The notes under the pieces: generated by a model
The model's database searches: none
Seen by the model: the letters and a program-made list of their open reading frames with translations, nothing else
Told to the model about the DNA's origin: nothing
Program-made: the position numbers and the translations under genes
DNA from: an uncultured Caulobacteraceae bacterium
GTDB taxonomy: Bacteria; Pseudomonadota; Alphaproteobacteria; Caulobacterales; Caulobacteraceae
Direction of reading: 5' to 3'
Length of the DNA: 11,369 nucleotides
Assembly (NCBI GenBank): GCA_946482375.1
Contig: CAMLRH010000057.1
Location: forward strand, 1 to 11,369
Shown here: one piece after another, positions 1 through 7,537 of the stretch
How the letters are laid out: every line of letters starts with the position of its first letter
Numbering within the stretch: position 1 is the stretch's first letter

Positions 1-647
1 ACCTGGTCGGGGCCGAAGATGCGGGTTTCGTAGGCCGGGTTGGCGGCTTCCAGCGCCACCGAGGCCCCCTTGCGGCGCAGACGCTTGAGGGTGGCTTCCT
101 CGCCCATGACCAGCGCCACGACGATCTCGCCGGAGTTGGCGGTCTGGGTGCGGCGGATGACCACGAAGTCGCCGTCGAGGATGCCGGCGTTGATCATCGA
201 GTCGCCCTGCACCTCGAGGACGTAGTGCTCGCCCGCGCCCAGGATCGTCTCGGGCACCTGGATGCGGTCGCGCTCGTGCTGGATGGCCTCGATCGGCGTG
301 CCGGCGGCGATCTTGCCCAGCACCGGCAGTTCGCGCACGTCGTTGGCGGCGATGGGGTCGGCGGCGCGGGTGCCCTCGACCACCTTGGGCTGGAAGGAGC
401 CGCGCCCCTTGGGCGGCGCGGCGGCGGTCGCCTGCTGCGGCAGCTTCACGACTTCGAGCGCCCGGGCCCGGTGGGGTAGGCGCCGCAGGAAGCCGCGTTC
501 CTCCAGCGCTGTGATCAGCCGGTGGATGCCCGACTTGGACGCCAGATCCAGCGCCTCCTTCATCTCGTCGAACGAGGGAGAGACGCCGCTCTCCTTGATC
601 CGCTCATGGATGAACATGAGCAGTTCGTGCTGTTTGCGCGTGAGCAT
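1..647 (-). CDS. lexA: LexA SOS repressor (3' end cut off by window edge)
   Basis: Transcriptional repressor of the DNA-damage (SOS) response. It binds operators as a dimer and cleaves itself when activated by RecA. The 215 visible residues begin [10 protein letters not shown], with the winged-helix DNA-binding domain at about residues 1-65 ([26 protein letters not shown]). An Ala/Pro-rich linker follows, then the S24-type protease domain. The cleavage site is Ala115-Gly116 in KIAAGTP, the catalytic serine is Ser150 in VQGDSM, and the general-base lysine is Lys188 in EATLKRL. Roughly 20 C-terminal residues are missing beyond position 1. I chose the ATG at 647 because a GAGG lies 6 nt upstream; an in-frame ATG at 653 sits directly on that GAGG and is less likely. 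It lies 70 nt downstream of trpC and has its own SOS-controlled promoter. In Caulobacter, as I recall, moaC and moeA lie between trpC and lexA; they are absent here. Confidence 0.97.
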   Translation of the reverse strand, partial: MLTRKQHELLMFIHERIKESGVSPSFDEMKEALDLASKSGIHRLITALEERGFLRRLPHRARALEVVKLPQQATAAAPPKGRGSFQPKVVEGTRAADPIAANDVRELPVLGKIAAGTPIEAIQHERDRIQVPETILGAGEHYVLEVQGDSMINAGILDGDFVVIRRTQTANSGEIVVALVMGEEATLKRLRRKGASVALEAANPAYETRIFGPDQ

Positions 648-668
648 CGGCATCCTCGGAGCTGGGCG

Positions 669-683
669 GAACAAACCGCCAAC
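669..683 (-). promoter_or_regulatory. Possible second, degenerate SOS box
   Basis: Read on the minus strand this is GTTGGCGGTTTGTTC, seven of the eight conserved bases of GTTC-N7-GTTC. It lies 9 bp from the perfect box, between the predicted transcription start and the lexA start codon. It could be a weak auxiliary operator or chance. Confidence 0.35.
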
Positions 684-692
684 ACTTTGGAT

Positions 693-707
693 GTTCTCTA
701 GGTGTTC
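693..707. promoter_or_regulatory. LexA operator (SOS box) of lexA
   Basis: GTTCTCTAGGTGTTC is an exact match to GTTC-N7-GTTC, the direct-repeat SOS box known from Alphaproteobacteria. It lies 46 nt upstream of the lexA start and covers the predicted -10 element, so LexA binding should block RNA polymerase. This implies negative autoregulation. Confidence 0.9.
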
Positions 708-721
708 TTAGTTAATGTCAA
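695..721 (-). promoter_or_regulatory. Predicted lexA promoter
   Basis: On the minus strand a TTGACA -35 (716-721) overlaps the trpC stop codon. Thirteen bases on is CCTAGAGA (695-702), a partial match to the Caulobacter-type -10 GCTANAWC. The LexA box overlaps the -10. Transcription would start near 688, giving a leader of about 40 nt. The promoter separates lexA from the trp cluster, although read-through from trpC is also possible because I see no terminator in the 70-nt gap. Confidence 0.55.
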
Positions 722-1500
722 GTTGATGCGAGAAGAGCCTTTGTGGCCCCCTCGACGTCGGCCTGCCGCATGAGGCTTTCGCCCACCAGCATGGCGCTGG
801 CGCCGGCCCCTTCGAGCCGCGCGGCGTCGGCCGGCGTGAAGATGCCGGACTCGGTCACCAGCAGGGCGTTTTTGGGCGCTTTCGCCGAGAGACGCTCGGT
901 CACGGCGAGATCGACGGTGAAGGTGCGCAGATCGCGGTTGTTGACGCCCACCAGCGTCGCCCCGAGCGCTCCGGCACGGTCCATTTCGGCCTCGTCGTGG
1001 ACCTCGACCAGCGCATCCATACCGAACCGCGCGGCCTCCGAAATCAGGTCGGCGGCCAGCGAGTCGTCGATCATCGCCAGAATCACCAGAATCGCGTCGG
1101 CGCCCATCGCCCGCGATTCGGCGACCTGCCAGGGGTCGACCATGAAGTCCTTGCGGATGACGGGGAGGGCGGTCGCGTCGCGCGCGGCGGTCATGTAGCT
1201 GTCGGCGCCCTGGAAGCTCGGCCCGTCGGTCAGCACCGACAGGCAGGCCGCGCCGCCGCGTTCATAGGCCTTGGCCAGCGCCGGTGGGTCGAAGTCTTCG
1301 CGGATAAGCCCCTTGGATGGCGAAGCCTTCTTGATCTCGGCGATGAGGGCGAGCCGGCCCGGCGCATGCGCCCGCTCCAGCGCGGCGCGGAAGCCGCGGG
1401 GCGCGGACGCGGCCGAGACATCCACCTGCGGCCGCGCCGCCTTCCGCGCGGCGACATCCTCGCGCTTGTAGGTGGCGATCTTGGTCAGGATATCAGCCAT
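718..1500 (-). CDS. trpC: Indole-3-glycerol phosphate synthase TrpC
   Basis: Cytoplasmic enzyme that closes the ring of 1-(2-carboxyphenylamino)-1-deoxyribulose-5-phosphate to indole-3-glycerol phosphate in tryptophan biosynthesis. The 260 residues are the usual length of a stand-alone IGPS TIM barrel with no fused TrpF isomerase. The expected catalytic residues are visible: Glu55 and Lys57 in [10 protein letters not shown], Lys117 in IRKDF, Glu166 in LVEVHDE, Asn187 in GVNNRDL, and Glu217-Ser218 in TESGI. A phosphate-binding glycine motif, MLVGES, is at residues 237-242. The ATG lies inside the end of trpD (8-nt overlap), so translation is probably coupled. It is the last trp gene of the cluster; lexA follows in the same direction. 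The lack of fused trpF means the isomerase must be encoded elsewhere. Confidence 0.98.
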   Translation of the reverse strand: MADILTKIATYKREDVAARKAARPQVDVSAASAPRGFRAALERAHAPGRLALIAEIKKASPSKGLIREDFDPPALAKAYERGGAACLSVLTDGPSFQGADSYMTAARDATALPVIRKDFMVDPWQVAESRAMGADAILVILAMIDDSLAADLISEAARFGMDALVEVHDEAEMDRAGALGATLVGVNNRDLRTFTVDLAVTERLSAKAPKNALLVTESGIFTPADAARLEGAGASAMLVGESLMRQADVEGATKALLAST

Positions 1501-2506
1501 TGGAGGCTTCGATCAGCTTGTCGAGCGCAACCTTCGCCGCGCCGCTGTCGATGGACTGCGCCGCCAGTTCGACGCCTTCCTTCAGTGTTTCGACGCGGTC
1601 GCCGACGAGGAAGCCGGCCGCGGCGTTGAGCAGGACGATGTCGCGGTAGGCGCCTTGCTCGCCATCGAGCAGCGCGCGCAGGGCCTTGGCGTTGTCCTCC
1701 GGCGCGCCGCCGGTCAGGTCGGCCAGCGCCGCACGCTTCAAGCCGACGGCTTCCGGCGTCACGCGGAAGAGGCGCACCGCGCCGTCCTTCCATTCGGCGA
1801 CCTCGGTTTCGCCGGTCGTGGTGAGTTCGTCCATGCCCTCGCCGTGCACGGTCCAGGCCCGCTCGGCGCCCAGCGCGCCCAGGGCCCGGGCCAGCGGCTC
1901 GACGAAGCGGGAGGAGGGGACGCCGACGACCTGCCGCCTCGCGCCGGCGGGGTTGGTCAGGGGGCCGAGCAGGTTGAACATCGTGCGGAAGCCCAGCTCC
2001 GAGCGCACCGGCATGACGTGCTTCATGGCCGGATGGTGGTTCGGCGCGAACATGAAGCAGATACCAGCTTCGTCCAGCGAGCGCCGCTCCTGCTCGGGCG
2101 AGGCCATGACGTTGACGCCGAGCGCGCTCAGCACGTCCGACGAGCCCGACCGCGACGAGGCCGCCCGGCCGCCGTGCTTGGCGACCTTCAGCCCCCCGCC
2201 CGCGACCACAAAGCCCACGGCCGTCGAGATGTTCAGCGTATGCAGCCCGTCACCGCCGGTGCCGCAGACATCGACGACGTCGAAGGAATGCTCCAGCTTG
2301 GTCGAGGCCTTGCGCATGGCCCGCGCGCAGGCGGTCAGTTCGCCGACTGTCTCGCCGCGCATGCGCATGGCGGTGACGGCGGCGGCGATCTGCGCAGGCG
2401 TCGGCTCGCCGCGAAACACGGCTTCGAAGAAGGCCTCGGCGGCTTCCTCGTCCAGAGTCGCGCCGTCGGCCAGGCGCGCCAGCAGGGGCTTGAAGGCTTC
2501 GCTCAT
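1493..2506 (-). CDS. trpD: Anthranilate phosphoribosyltransferase TrpD
   Basis: Transfers phosphoribosyl from PRPP to anthranilate, the second step of the tryptophan branch, in the cytoplasm. The product is 337 residues, normal for the family. After the N-terminal helical domain come the PRPP loop CGTGGDG (81-87), NIST (92-95), then [15 protein letters not shown] (110-124), where the family normally has KHGNR, so a usually conserved Asn is Gly113 here. NLLGPLTNP (178-186) and the acidic DE at 226-227 follow, and these bind the metal-PRPP complex. The reading frame stays open far upstream to 2938, but that part is the trpG gene read in another frame. The true ATG at 2506 shares one base with the trpG stop (TGATG), fits the family N-terminus ([12 protein letters not shown]) and implies translational coupling. 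The 3' end overlaps trpC by 8 nt. Confidence 0.97.
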   Translation of the reverse strand: MSEAFKPLLARLADGATLDEEAAEAFFEAVFRGEPTPAQIAAAVTAMRMRGETVGELTACARAMRKASTKLEHSFDVVDVCGTGGDGLHTLNISTAVGFVVAGGGLKVAKHGGRAASSRSGSSDVLSALGVNVMASPEQERRSLDEAGICFMFAPNHHPAMKHVMPVRSELGFRTMFNLLGPLTNPAGARRQVVGVPSSRFVEPLARALGALGAERAWTVHGEGMDELTTTGETEVAEWKDGAVRLFRVTPEAVGLKRAALADLTGGAPEDNAKALRALLDGEQGAYRDIVLLNAAAGFLVGDRVETLKEGVELAAQSIDSGAAKVALDKLIEASNG

Positions 2507-3096
2507 CAGGCGTCGGCGGTCCGCTTGACGCCCGCCAGATCGAGGAAGTTGGCGAGCAGCTGGTGGCCGCCCTCGGTGGCGATGCTCTCGGGATGGAACT
2601 GCACGCCGTAGACGGGCCGCGCCTTGTGCTGGAAGCCCATGATCTCGCCGTCGTCGGTCCAGGCGGTGACTTCCAGCTCGTCGGGCAGCGTCTCGCGGCT
2701 GACCGCCAGCGAGTGGTAGCGCGTCGCCGTGAACGGGTTCGGCAGGCCTTTGAACAGGCCCTTGCCCTCGTGATGAATCTCGCTGGTCTTGCCGTGCATG
2801 ATCGCCTTGGCGCGGATCACGTCGCCGCCATAGGCCTGGCCGATGGCCTGGTGGCCGAGGCACACGCCCAGGATCGGCAGGTCCTCCGGCGCGCCGCGCA
2901 GCAGCGGCAGGCAGATGCCGGCCTCGTTCGGCGTGCACGGCCCCGGCGACAGCAGAACGGCTTCCGCGCCCAGCCCAAGCGCCTCCTGCACCGACAGGGC
3001 GTCGTTGCGGCGCACGACCGTCTCGCCCCCAAGCTCGTTCAGGTAGTGGACGAGGTTGTAGGTGAAGCTGTCGTAGTTATCGACCACCAGGATCAT
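2506..3096 (-). CDS. trpG: Anthranilate synthase glutaminase subunit TrpG
   Basis: Class I glutamine amidotransferase of 196 residues that releases ammonia from glutamine and channels it to TrpE. The N-terminus [15 protein letters not shown] is typical of TrpG/PabA. The catalytic triad is Cys79 in GVCLGHQ and His168 with Glu170 in VQFHPES. The oxyanion motif LSPGPCTP is at residues 49-56. TrpG and PabA cannot be told apart by sequence alone; its place between trpE and trpD argues for TrpG, but it may serve both anthranilate and aminodeoxychorismate synthases if no separate pabA exists. It begins 19 nt after trpE and its stop overlaps the trpD start by one base. Confidence 0.96.
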   Translation of the reverse strand: MILVVDNYDSFTYNLVHYLNELGGETVVRRNDALSVQEALGLGAEAVLLSPGPCTPNEAGICLPLLRGAPEDLPILGVCLGHQAIGQAYGGDVIRAKAIMHGKTSEIHHEGKGLFKGLPNPFTATRYHSLAVSRETLPDELEVTAWTDDGEIMGFQHKARPVYGVQFHPESIATEGGHQLLANFLDLAGVKRTADA

Positions 3097-3115
3097 GGCG
3101 CGCTTCTAGCGCAGA

Positions 3116-4648
3116 TCAGGCAAACCGCCACGCTTCTTCAGCGGCCCGTTTCAGCGCGCGGGACTTGTGCAGGGTCTCGTCGTACTCGGCGTCCGGGTCG
3201 CTGTCGGCAACCACACCGCCGCCGGCCTGGACGTACATCATGCCGTCCTTCACCAGCGCGGTGCGCAGAACGATGCAGGTGTCGACCGAGCCGTCGGCGC
3301 CGAAATACCCCACGGCGCCCGCATACGTCAGGCCGCGCTTTTCGATCTCGAGTTCGTCGATGATCTCCATGGCCCGCACCTTCGGCGCGCCCGACAGCGT
3401 GCCGGCGGGCAGGGCAGCCATCAGCACGTCGACCGGATCGAGACCCTCGGGCGCGTCGCCCTCGACGTTGGAGACGATGTGCATGACGTGGCTGTAGCGT
3501 TCGATGACGAAGCTGTCGGTGACGCGAACGCTGGGCTGGCGCGAGCCCGACGCCGGTTCGTTGCGGCCGTCTTCCCTCAGGCGGGCCACGCGGCCGACGT
3601 CGTTCCTGCCAAGGTCGAGCAGCATCAGGTGCTCGGCGCGCTCCTTCGGATCGGCCAGCAGCTCCTTCTCCAGCGCCGCGTCCTCCTCGGGCGTCGCGCC
3701 GCGCGGCCGGGTGCCGGCGATCGGGCGAATGGTGATCTTGCCGTCGCGCAGGCGGACCAGGATCTCCGGGCTCGACCCCACCAGCTGGAAGCCGCCGAAG
3801 TTCAGGAAGAAGAGGAAGGGCGAGGGGTTCGTCCGCCGCAGCGACCGGTAGAGCGCAAAGGAATCCAGCCCGAACGGCGCGCGGAAGCGGTGGCTCGGCA
3901 CCACCTGGAAGATGTCGCCGGCGCCGATGTAGTCCTTCGCCCGCTCGACGATGCGGTGATAGTCGGCGCGGCTGACCGGCGTTTCGAACTCGGCCTGCTG
4001 GTGGCCGGTGCGGGGCGCGTCGTGCGCCAGCGGGCGGCGCAGGTCGGCCATCACCTCTTCCAGCCTGCGGCGCGCGGCCTCATAGGCGTCCTTCGCCGAA
4101 GCGGAGGAGGGGCGCACGGTCGTCACCAGGATGATCTCCTGGGCGATGGCGTCGAACACCGCCACGATCGACGGCCGGATCATCACCGCGTCGGGCAGGC
4201 CGAGCGGGTCGTCGTTGATGTTGGGCAGGCGTTCGGCCAGCCGGATCATGTCGTAGCCCAGCGCGCCGAACACGCCCGCGGCCATCGGCGGTAGGCCCTT
4301 CGGCAACTCCATCCGCGAACGAGCGACGAGATCGCGCAGGCTGTCCAGCGCGCCGCCGTCCTGCGGCGTGAACTCGCCCCGCGCGATGGCTTCGCCCTCG
4401 GCGATCTCGGCCGCGTCGCCCCGGCAGCGCCAGACGAGGTCCGGCTTCATGGCGACGATGGAGTAGCGGCCCCTCCAGGCGCCGCCCTCGACGCTCTCGA
4501 ACAGGAAGGCGTAGGGGCGCGGGTGGGCGATCTTCAGGTAGGCGGAAACCGGCGTTTCCAGGTCGTCGACCAGCCGCGTCCAGACGACTTGCGGCCGTTT
4601 GGCGTCATAGGCGGCTGAGAAGGCGTCGAACGCCGGCTCCAGGCTCAC
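3116..4648 (-). CDS. trpE: Anthranilate synthase component I, TrpE
   Basis: Converts chorismate and ammonia to anthranilate and pyruvate, the committed and feedback-controlled step of tryptophan synthesis, as a complex with TrpG. The 510 residues carry the N-terminal tryptophan-sensing motif FLFESVEGG (48-56, usually LLES), then the chorismate-binding core: DIFQVVPSHRF (245-255), SPFLFFLNFG (276-285), IAGTRPRG (310-317), LDLGRNDVGR (344-353), PAGTLSGAPK (414-423), and AGGGVVADSDP near the end. An extra stretch of about 14 residues lies at about 357-372, between GRNDVGRVA and VTDSFVIERYS. The start is GTG at 4648, overlapping the ppiD stop by 4 nt (GTGA), with purine-rich GAGAAAG upstream as ribosome-binding site. 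The overlap leaves no room for a leader-peptide attenuator directly before trpE. Confidence 0.97.
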   Translation of the reverse strand: MSLEPAFDAFSAAYDAKRPQVVWTRLVDDLETPVSAYLKIAHPRPYAFLFESVEGGAWRGRYSIVAMKPDLVWRCRGDAAEIAEGEAIARGEFTPQDGGALDSLRDLVARSRMELPKGLPPMAAGVFGALGYDMIRLAERLPNINDDPLGLPDAVMIRPSIVAVFDAIAQEIILVTTVRPSSASAKDAYEAARRRLEEVMADLRRPLAHDAPRTGHQQAEFETPVSRADYHRIVERAKDYIGAGDIFQVVPSHRFRAPFGLDSFALYRSLRRTNPSPFLFFLNFGGFQLVGSSPEILVRLRDGKITIRPIAGTRPRGATPEEDAALEKELLADPKERAEHLMLLDLGRNDVGRVARLREDGRNEPASGSRQPSVRVTDSFVIERYSHVMHIVSNVEGDAPEGLDPVDVLMAALPAGTLSGAPKVRAMEIIDELEIEKRGLTYAGAVGYFGADGSVDTCIVLRTALVKDGMMYVQAGGGVVADSDPDAEYDETLHKSRALKRAAEEAWRFA

Positions 4649-6570
4649 TTTTCTTTCTCGGCGGTCTTGCCGTCGGCTTCGATCTCTTTGGGGTCGATGC
4701 CGAGCGCCATGCGGGCGCGGTCCAGGTTGGTCTTCGTCTTCAGCTTCAGCCGGGCGTAGGTCTCGGCCGAATCCCCGATCTGGCGGAACAGGTCCATGGT
4801 CAGCTGTCCCCGCTGGGGTTCGACGTACTGCGCCACCTGTTCGGCGCGGGCGGGACGCACGGTGTCGAGCTTCGCCACCGCGATGCCGAACGACGGGTTC
4901 TGGGCGGTGAAGACCTCGCCCGACTTGGCGCCGAAGGCCTTGATCAGGAAGTCGCGGCCAAGGGCGCTGTTGTCCTGCGCCCGGGCTCGGCTGATGTTCA
5001 GGCCCGAGGTCACCGTGGCGCCAGTGGAAGAGGCCACGGCGGCCATCGTCTCGCCCTTGCGGACGCGGGCGGCCAGGCCGTCGGCCTTGGCCTGCATGGC
5101 CTTGACCACCTCGCGCAGCATCCAGGCGCGCGCCAGGTTGTCCCGCACCTCGGCCAGCGGCGGCAGGGCGGCCGGGACGACGCGGTCGACGCGGACGGCG
5201 AAGTACTCGCCCTCGCCGCCTTCCTGGATATCGCTTTCGCCGCCCTGGGGCAGGTCGAAGGCGGTCTTGAGAATCTGCTCGGGCACGCCGCTGGGCTGGC
5301 CCTGCATGTTCTGGCCGGTCTGCGTCACCGGGCCGACCTGGATGGTCTGGGCCTCGGCCTTGGTCGCGGCTTCGGCCAGCGAGGCGCCGCCGGTGTGGGC
5401 GTCCTCATAGACTTGTGTCTGAGCGTAGACCTTCTCGGCGGCGGCGTCGGCGCGCAGCTCTTTCTCGATCTCGGGGCGGACCTGCTCCAGCGTCACGGTC
5501 TTGGCGGGCGTGACCTTCATGACCTTCACGACGGCCCAGCCCAGCTCGCCCTGGATCGGCGGGCTGACGGCGCCTTCCGGCAGCGAGAAGGCGGCCGCCG
5601 CCACCTTGCGGTCGACGATCGCCGTGCGCGGCTTGTCGGCATAGAGCACCGGCTCGACGCTGGCCGCCTTGGCGGCGGTCGCGATGTCGCCGCCGCCGGT
5701 CAGGGCCTGGGCGATGCGCTGGGCGGTCGGACCGTCCTTGGCCGGGATCTGGACGATGGTGCGCAGTTCCGGCGTCGACAGCGAGTCCTTGCGGAAGTCG
5801 AAGCGCTTCTGGACCTCGGCCGGATCGACCTTGATCGACGGCGCGGCGGCCGCGGCGCTGAAGCGCACGACGGTGAATTGCCGGAACTCCGGCCGAGTCA
5901 GCTGGGCCGCGTTCTCCTTCATGAAGGCCTGCAGCTGGGCGTCGGTCGGGCGCGGCGGCTCAGGGACCATGCTCGGGTTGATGACGAACCAGGTGAGGTC
6001 ACGGCCTTCCAGGGCATAGGCGGCGCCGAGCGCGGCGTAGGCGCGGGGCGCGCGCAGGCCGGACGCCATGGCGGCGGAGACCTGCTGCTGGGCCATGTCG
6101 TCGCGCATGTAGCGTTCGAAGGTCGCGGGCGTCAGCTGCCGCTCGGCCAGCGCCCCGGCGTAGAGCTTCGCGTCGAACTTGCCGCTCACACGGTCGAAGA
6201 AGGCGGGGATCTGCTTGATCTGCTCGGCGATCTGGGTGTCGGAGACCCGCACGCCCATCTTGTGGAACAGCTCGGCCAGCGACTCGCGGTTGGCCAGTCC
6301 CTCCAGCACCTGCCGGTCGAGGCCGCGTTCCACGGCCATGTCGATCGGAATGGGCTGGCCGACCCGCTCCTCGGCCTGCGTCTTGTACTGGTCGAACTCG
6401 CGCTTGTAGTCGACGCTGGAGACCTGACGCGAGCCGGCCTGGACGACGGCGTCCCTGTTCATGCCGGTGAACACGTCGCCGATGCCGAACACCGCGAAGC
6501 TGATGATCAGCAGGCCGATCAGGATGGCGGCGAACCAGGACTTCACGATCCGGCGGATGAAGGAGATCAC
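4645..6570 (-). CDS. ppiD: PpiD-type membrane-anchored periplasmic foldase (SurA_N/parvulin)
   Basis: Predicted inner-membrane chaperone with periplasmic peptidyl-prolyl isomerase-like domains; PpiD proteins contact the SecYEG exit and help fold secreted proteins. From the GTG at 6570 the product is 641 residues (MISFIRRIVKSW), close to the family size. A single membrane helix at about 11-34 (AAILIGLLIISFAVFGIGDVF) follows a basic N-terminus, so the rest faces the periplasm. A SurA_N-like helical region spans about 40-240 and a parvulin-like region about 265-355. An AF-x-LPxG motif ending in a PA turn recurs near 326, 436 and 544. Whether any copy is catalytically active is not clear; PpiD of E. 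coli has an inactive parvulin domain. The frame is open to another GTG at 6615, but the predicted promoter would start transcription near there and the family N-terminus matches 6570. Its stop overlaps trpE, making it the first gene of the trp cluster. Confidence 0.93.
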   Translation of the reverse strand: MISFIRRIVKSWFAAILIGLLIISFAVFGIGDVFTGMNRDAVVQAGSRQVSSVDYKREFDQYKTQAEERVGQPIPIDMAVERGLDRQVLEGLANRESLAELFHKMGVRVSDTQIAEQIKQIPAFFDRVSGKFDAKLYAGALAERQLTPATFERYMRDDMAQQQVSAAMASGLRAPRAYAALGAAYALEGRDLTWFVINPSMVPEPPRPTDAQLQAFMKENAAQLTRPEFRQFTVVRFSAAAAAPSIKVDPAEVQKRFDFRKDSLSTPELRTIVQIPAKDGPTAQRIAQALTGGGDIATAAKAASVEPVLYADKPRTAIVDRKVAAAAFSLPEGAVSPPIQGELGWAVVKVMKVTPAKTVTLEQVRPEIEKELRADAAAEKVYAQTQVYEDAHTGGASLAEAATKAEAQTIQVGPVTQTGQNMQGQPSGVPEQILKTAFDLPQGGESDIQEGGEGEYFAVRVDRVVPAALPPLAEVRDNLARAWMLREVVKAMQAKADGLAARVRKGETMAAVASSTGATVTSGLNISRARAQDNSALGRDFLIKAFGAKSGEVFTAQNPSFGIAVAKLDTVRPARAEQVAQYVEPQRGQLTMDLFRQIGDSAETYARLKLKTKTNLDRARMALGIDPKEIEADGKTAEKEK

Positions 6571-6603
6571 GGAAACTGCTTTCGCGGCTGGAAGCGCCCG
6601 AGC

Positions 6604-6635
6604 GGCGCCGTCCACGCCGTATAGTGGACGCCGCC
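6604..6635. repeat. Inverted repeat over the ppiD promoter
   Basis: Arms GGCGCCGTCCAC and GTGGACGCCGCC pair at 11 of 12 positions around the 8-nt spacer GCCGTATA. The symmetry centre coincides with the predicted -10 element of ppiD. It could be an operator for a dimeric repressor or a hairpin in the mRNA leader. It lies in the 145-bp divergent region between ppiD and tpiA and has no T-tract, so a terminator is unlikely. Confidence 0.6.
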
Positions 6636-6647
6636 TTGGCGCGGCAA
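6618..6647 (-). promoter_or_regulatory. Predicted promoter of the ppiD-trpEGDC cluster
   Basis: On the minus strand TTGCCG (6642-6647) resembles the alphaproteobacterial -35 TTGACG, and ACTATACG (6618-6625) resembles the -10 GCTANAWC, with 16 bases between. Transcription would begin near 6611, leaving about 40 nt of leader before the GTG at 6570. The -10 lies in the loop of the inverted repeat. Confidence 0.4.
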
Positions 6648-6715
6648 GCGGCAGGGGGTGACAGCCGAGCCGTCATCGCTTAGCGCAGGGCGACCATTTG
6701 CTTAGAGAGAGCGCC

Positions 6716-7465
6716 TTGATCACGCCCCGTCCCCTTATCGCCGGAAACTGGAAGATGAACGGCCTGACCGCCGGCCTCGACGAGGCGAGGGCGGTGGCGG
6801 CGGTCGTCGACGAACAGGCGGTGGGCGCGCGGGTGGCGATCTGTCCGCCGGCGACCCTGATTCACCGCATGGCCGACCTGCTGGGCGGCTCGGCGGTCGC
6901 GGTCGGCGGCCAGGATTGTCGGGCGGAGGAAACGGGCGCCTTCACCGGCGATCTGTCGGCCGAGATGCTGGCCGACGCCGGCGCGACGCTGGTTATCCTC
7001 GGCCACTCCGAACGCCGGGCGGGTTACGGCGAAAGCGACGCGCTGGTGGCGGCCAAGGTGCAGGGCGCGCTGCGGGCGGGCCTCGAACCCATCGTCTGCG
7101 TCGGCGAGACCCTGCAACAGCGCGAGGCGGGCCAAACCATCGCCGTCGTCACCGGGCAGGTGAGGGGATCGCTGCCCACTGAGCTGGAAGGCCAGGCCTT
7201 CGCCATCGCCTATGAGCCCGTCTGGGCCATCGGCTCGGGCCTTACCGCCACCATCGAACAGATCGAGGAAGTTCACATCGCCATCCGCGCGACCCTGCGC
7301 GAGATGTTCGGTGAAGGCGGCGCGGCGGCCCCTGTCCTCTACGGCGGCTCGGTGAAGCCCTCGAACGCCGCCGAAATCCTGAAAGCCCGCGAAGTCGGCG
7401 GCGCGCTGGTCGGCGGGGCCTCATTGAAGGCGTCCGACTTCCTCACCATCATAGAGGCGGCGTAA
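6716..7465 (+). CDS. tpiA: Triosephosphate isomerase TpiA
   Basis: Interconverts dihydroxyacetone phosphate and glyceraldehyde 3-phosphate in glycolysis and gluconeogenesis; a cytoplasmic TIM-barrel dimer. The 249 residues are the usual length. Active-site residues are all present: Asn11 and Lys13 in AGNWKMNG, His97 in ILGHSERR, Glu167 in AYEPVWAIGSG (loop 6 follows), and the phosphate-binding YGGSVKPSN near residue 205. I chose the TTG at 6716 (MITPRPLIAGNWK), which fits the family N-terminus and has a purine-rich AGAGAGA 5 nt upstream; another in-frame TTG at 6698 would add six residues unlikely to belong. It is divergent from ppiD and followed after 72 nt by secG. Confidence 0.97.
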   Translation: MITPRPLIAGNWKMNGLTAGLDEARAVAAVVDEQAVGARVAICPPATLIHRMADLLGGSAVAVGGQDCRAEETGAFTGDLSAEMLADAGATLVILGHSERRAGYGESDALVAAKVQGALRAGLEPIVCVGETLQQREAGQTIAVVTGQVRGSLPTELEGQAFAIAYEPVWAIGSGLTATIEQIEEVHIAIRATLREMFGEGGAAAPVLYGGSVKPSNAAEILKAREVGGALVGGASLKASDFLTIIEAA

Positions 7466-7537
7466 GGCCGCTATGGCGCGCCCGGTCCTTTCCGTGTAGA
7501 GGGGCCGCTTCGATTTTTCGGGGACCCCATCCCACCC

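Noticed and set aside
1472..2611. 379-codon plus-strand open frame opposite trpD
   Set aside because: Stop-free frame typical of high-GC antisense shadow; low-complexity Arg/Gly/His/Ala product with no motif, opposite a certain gene.
2507..2938. Long N-terminal extension of the trpD reading frame
   Set aside because: It is the trpG gene read in another frame; the upstream residues match no family, and the ATG at 2506 gives the family N-terminus.
6571..6615. Longer ppiD beginning at the GTG at 6615
   Set aside because: The extra 15 residues precede a normal basic N-terminus and membrane helix, and the GTG lies inside the promoter palindrome.
5395..6624. 409-codon plus-strand open frame opposite ppiD
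   Set aside because: Antisense shadow rich in Leu, Gly, Arg and Asp with no recognisable domain; ppiD on the other strand is well supported.
7457..7475. GCGGC/GCCGC stem across the tpiA stop codon as a terminator
   Set aside because: Five-base stem that includes coding sequence and is not followed by a T-run.
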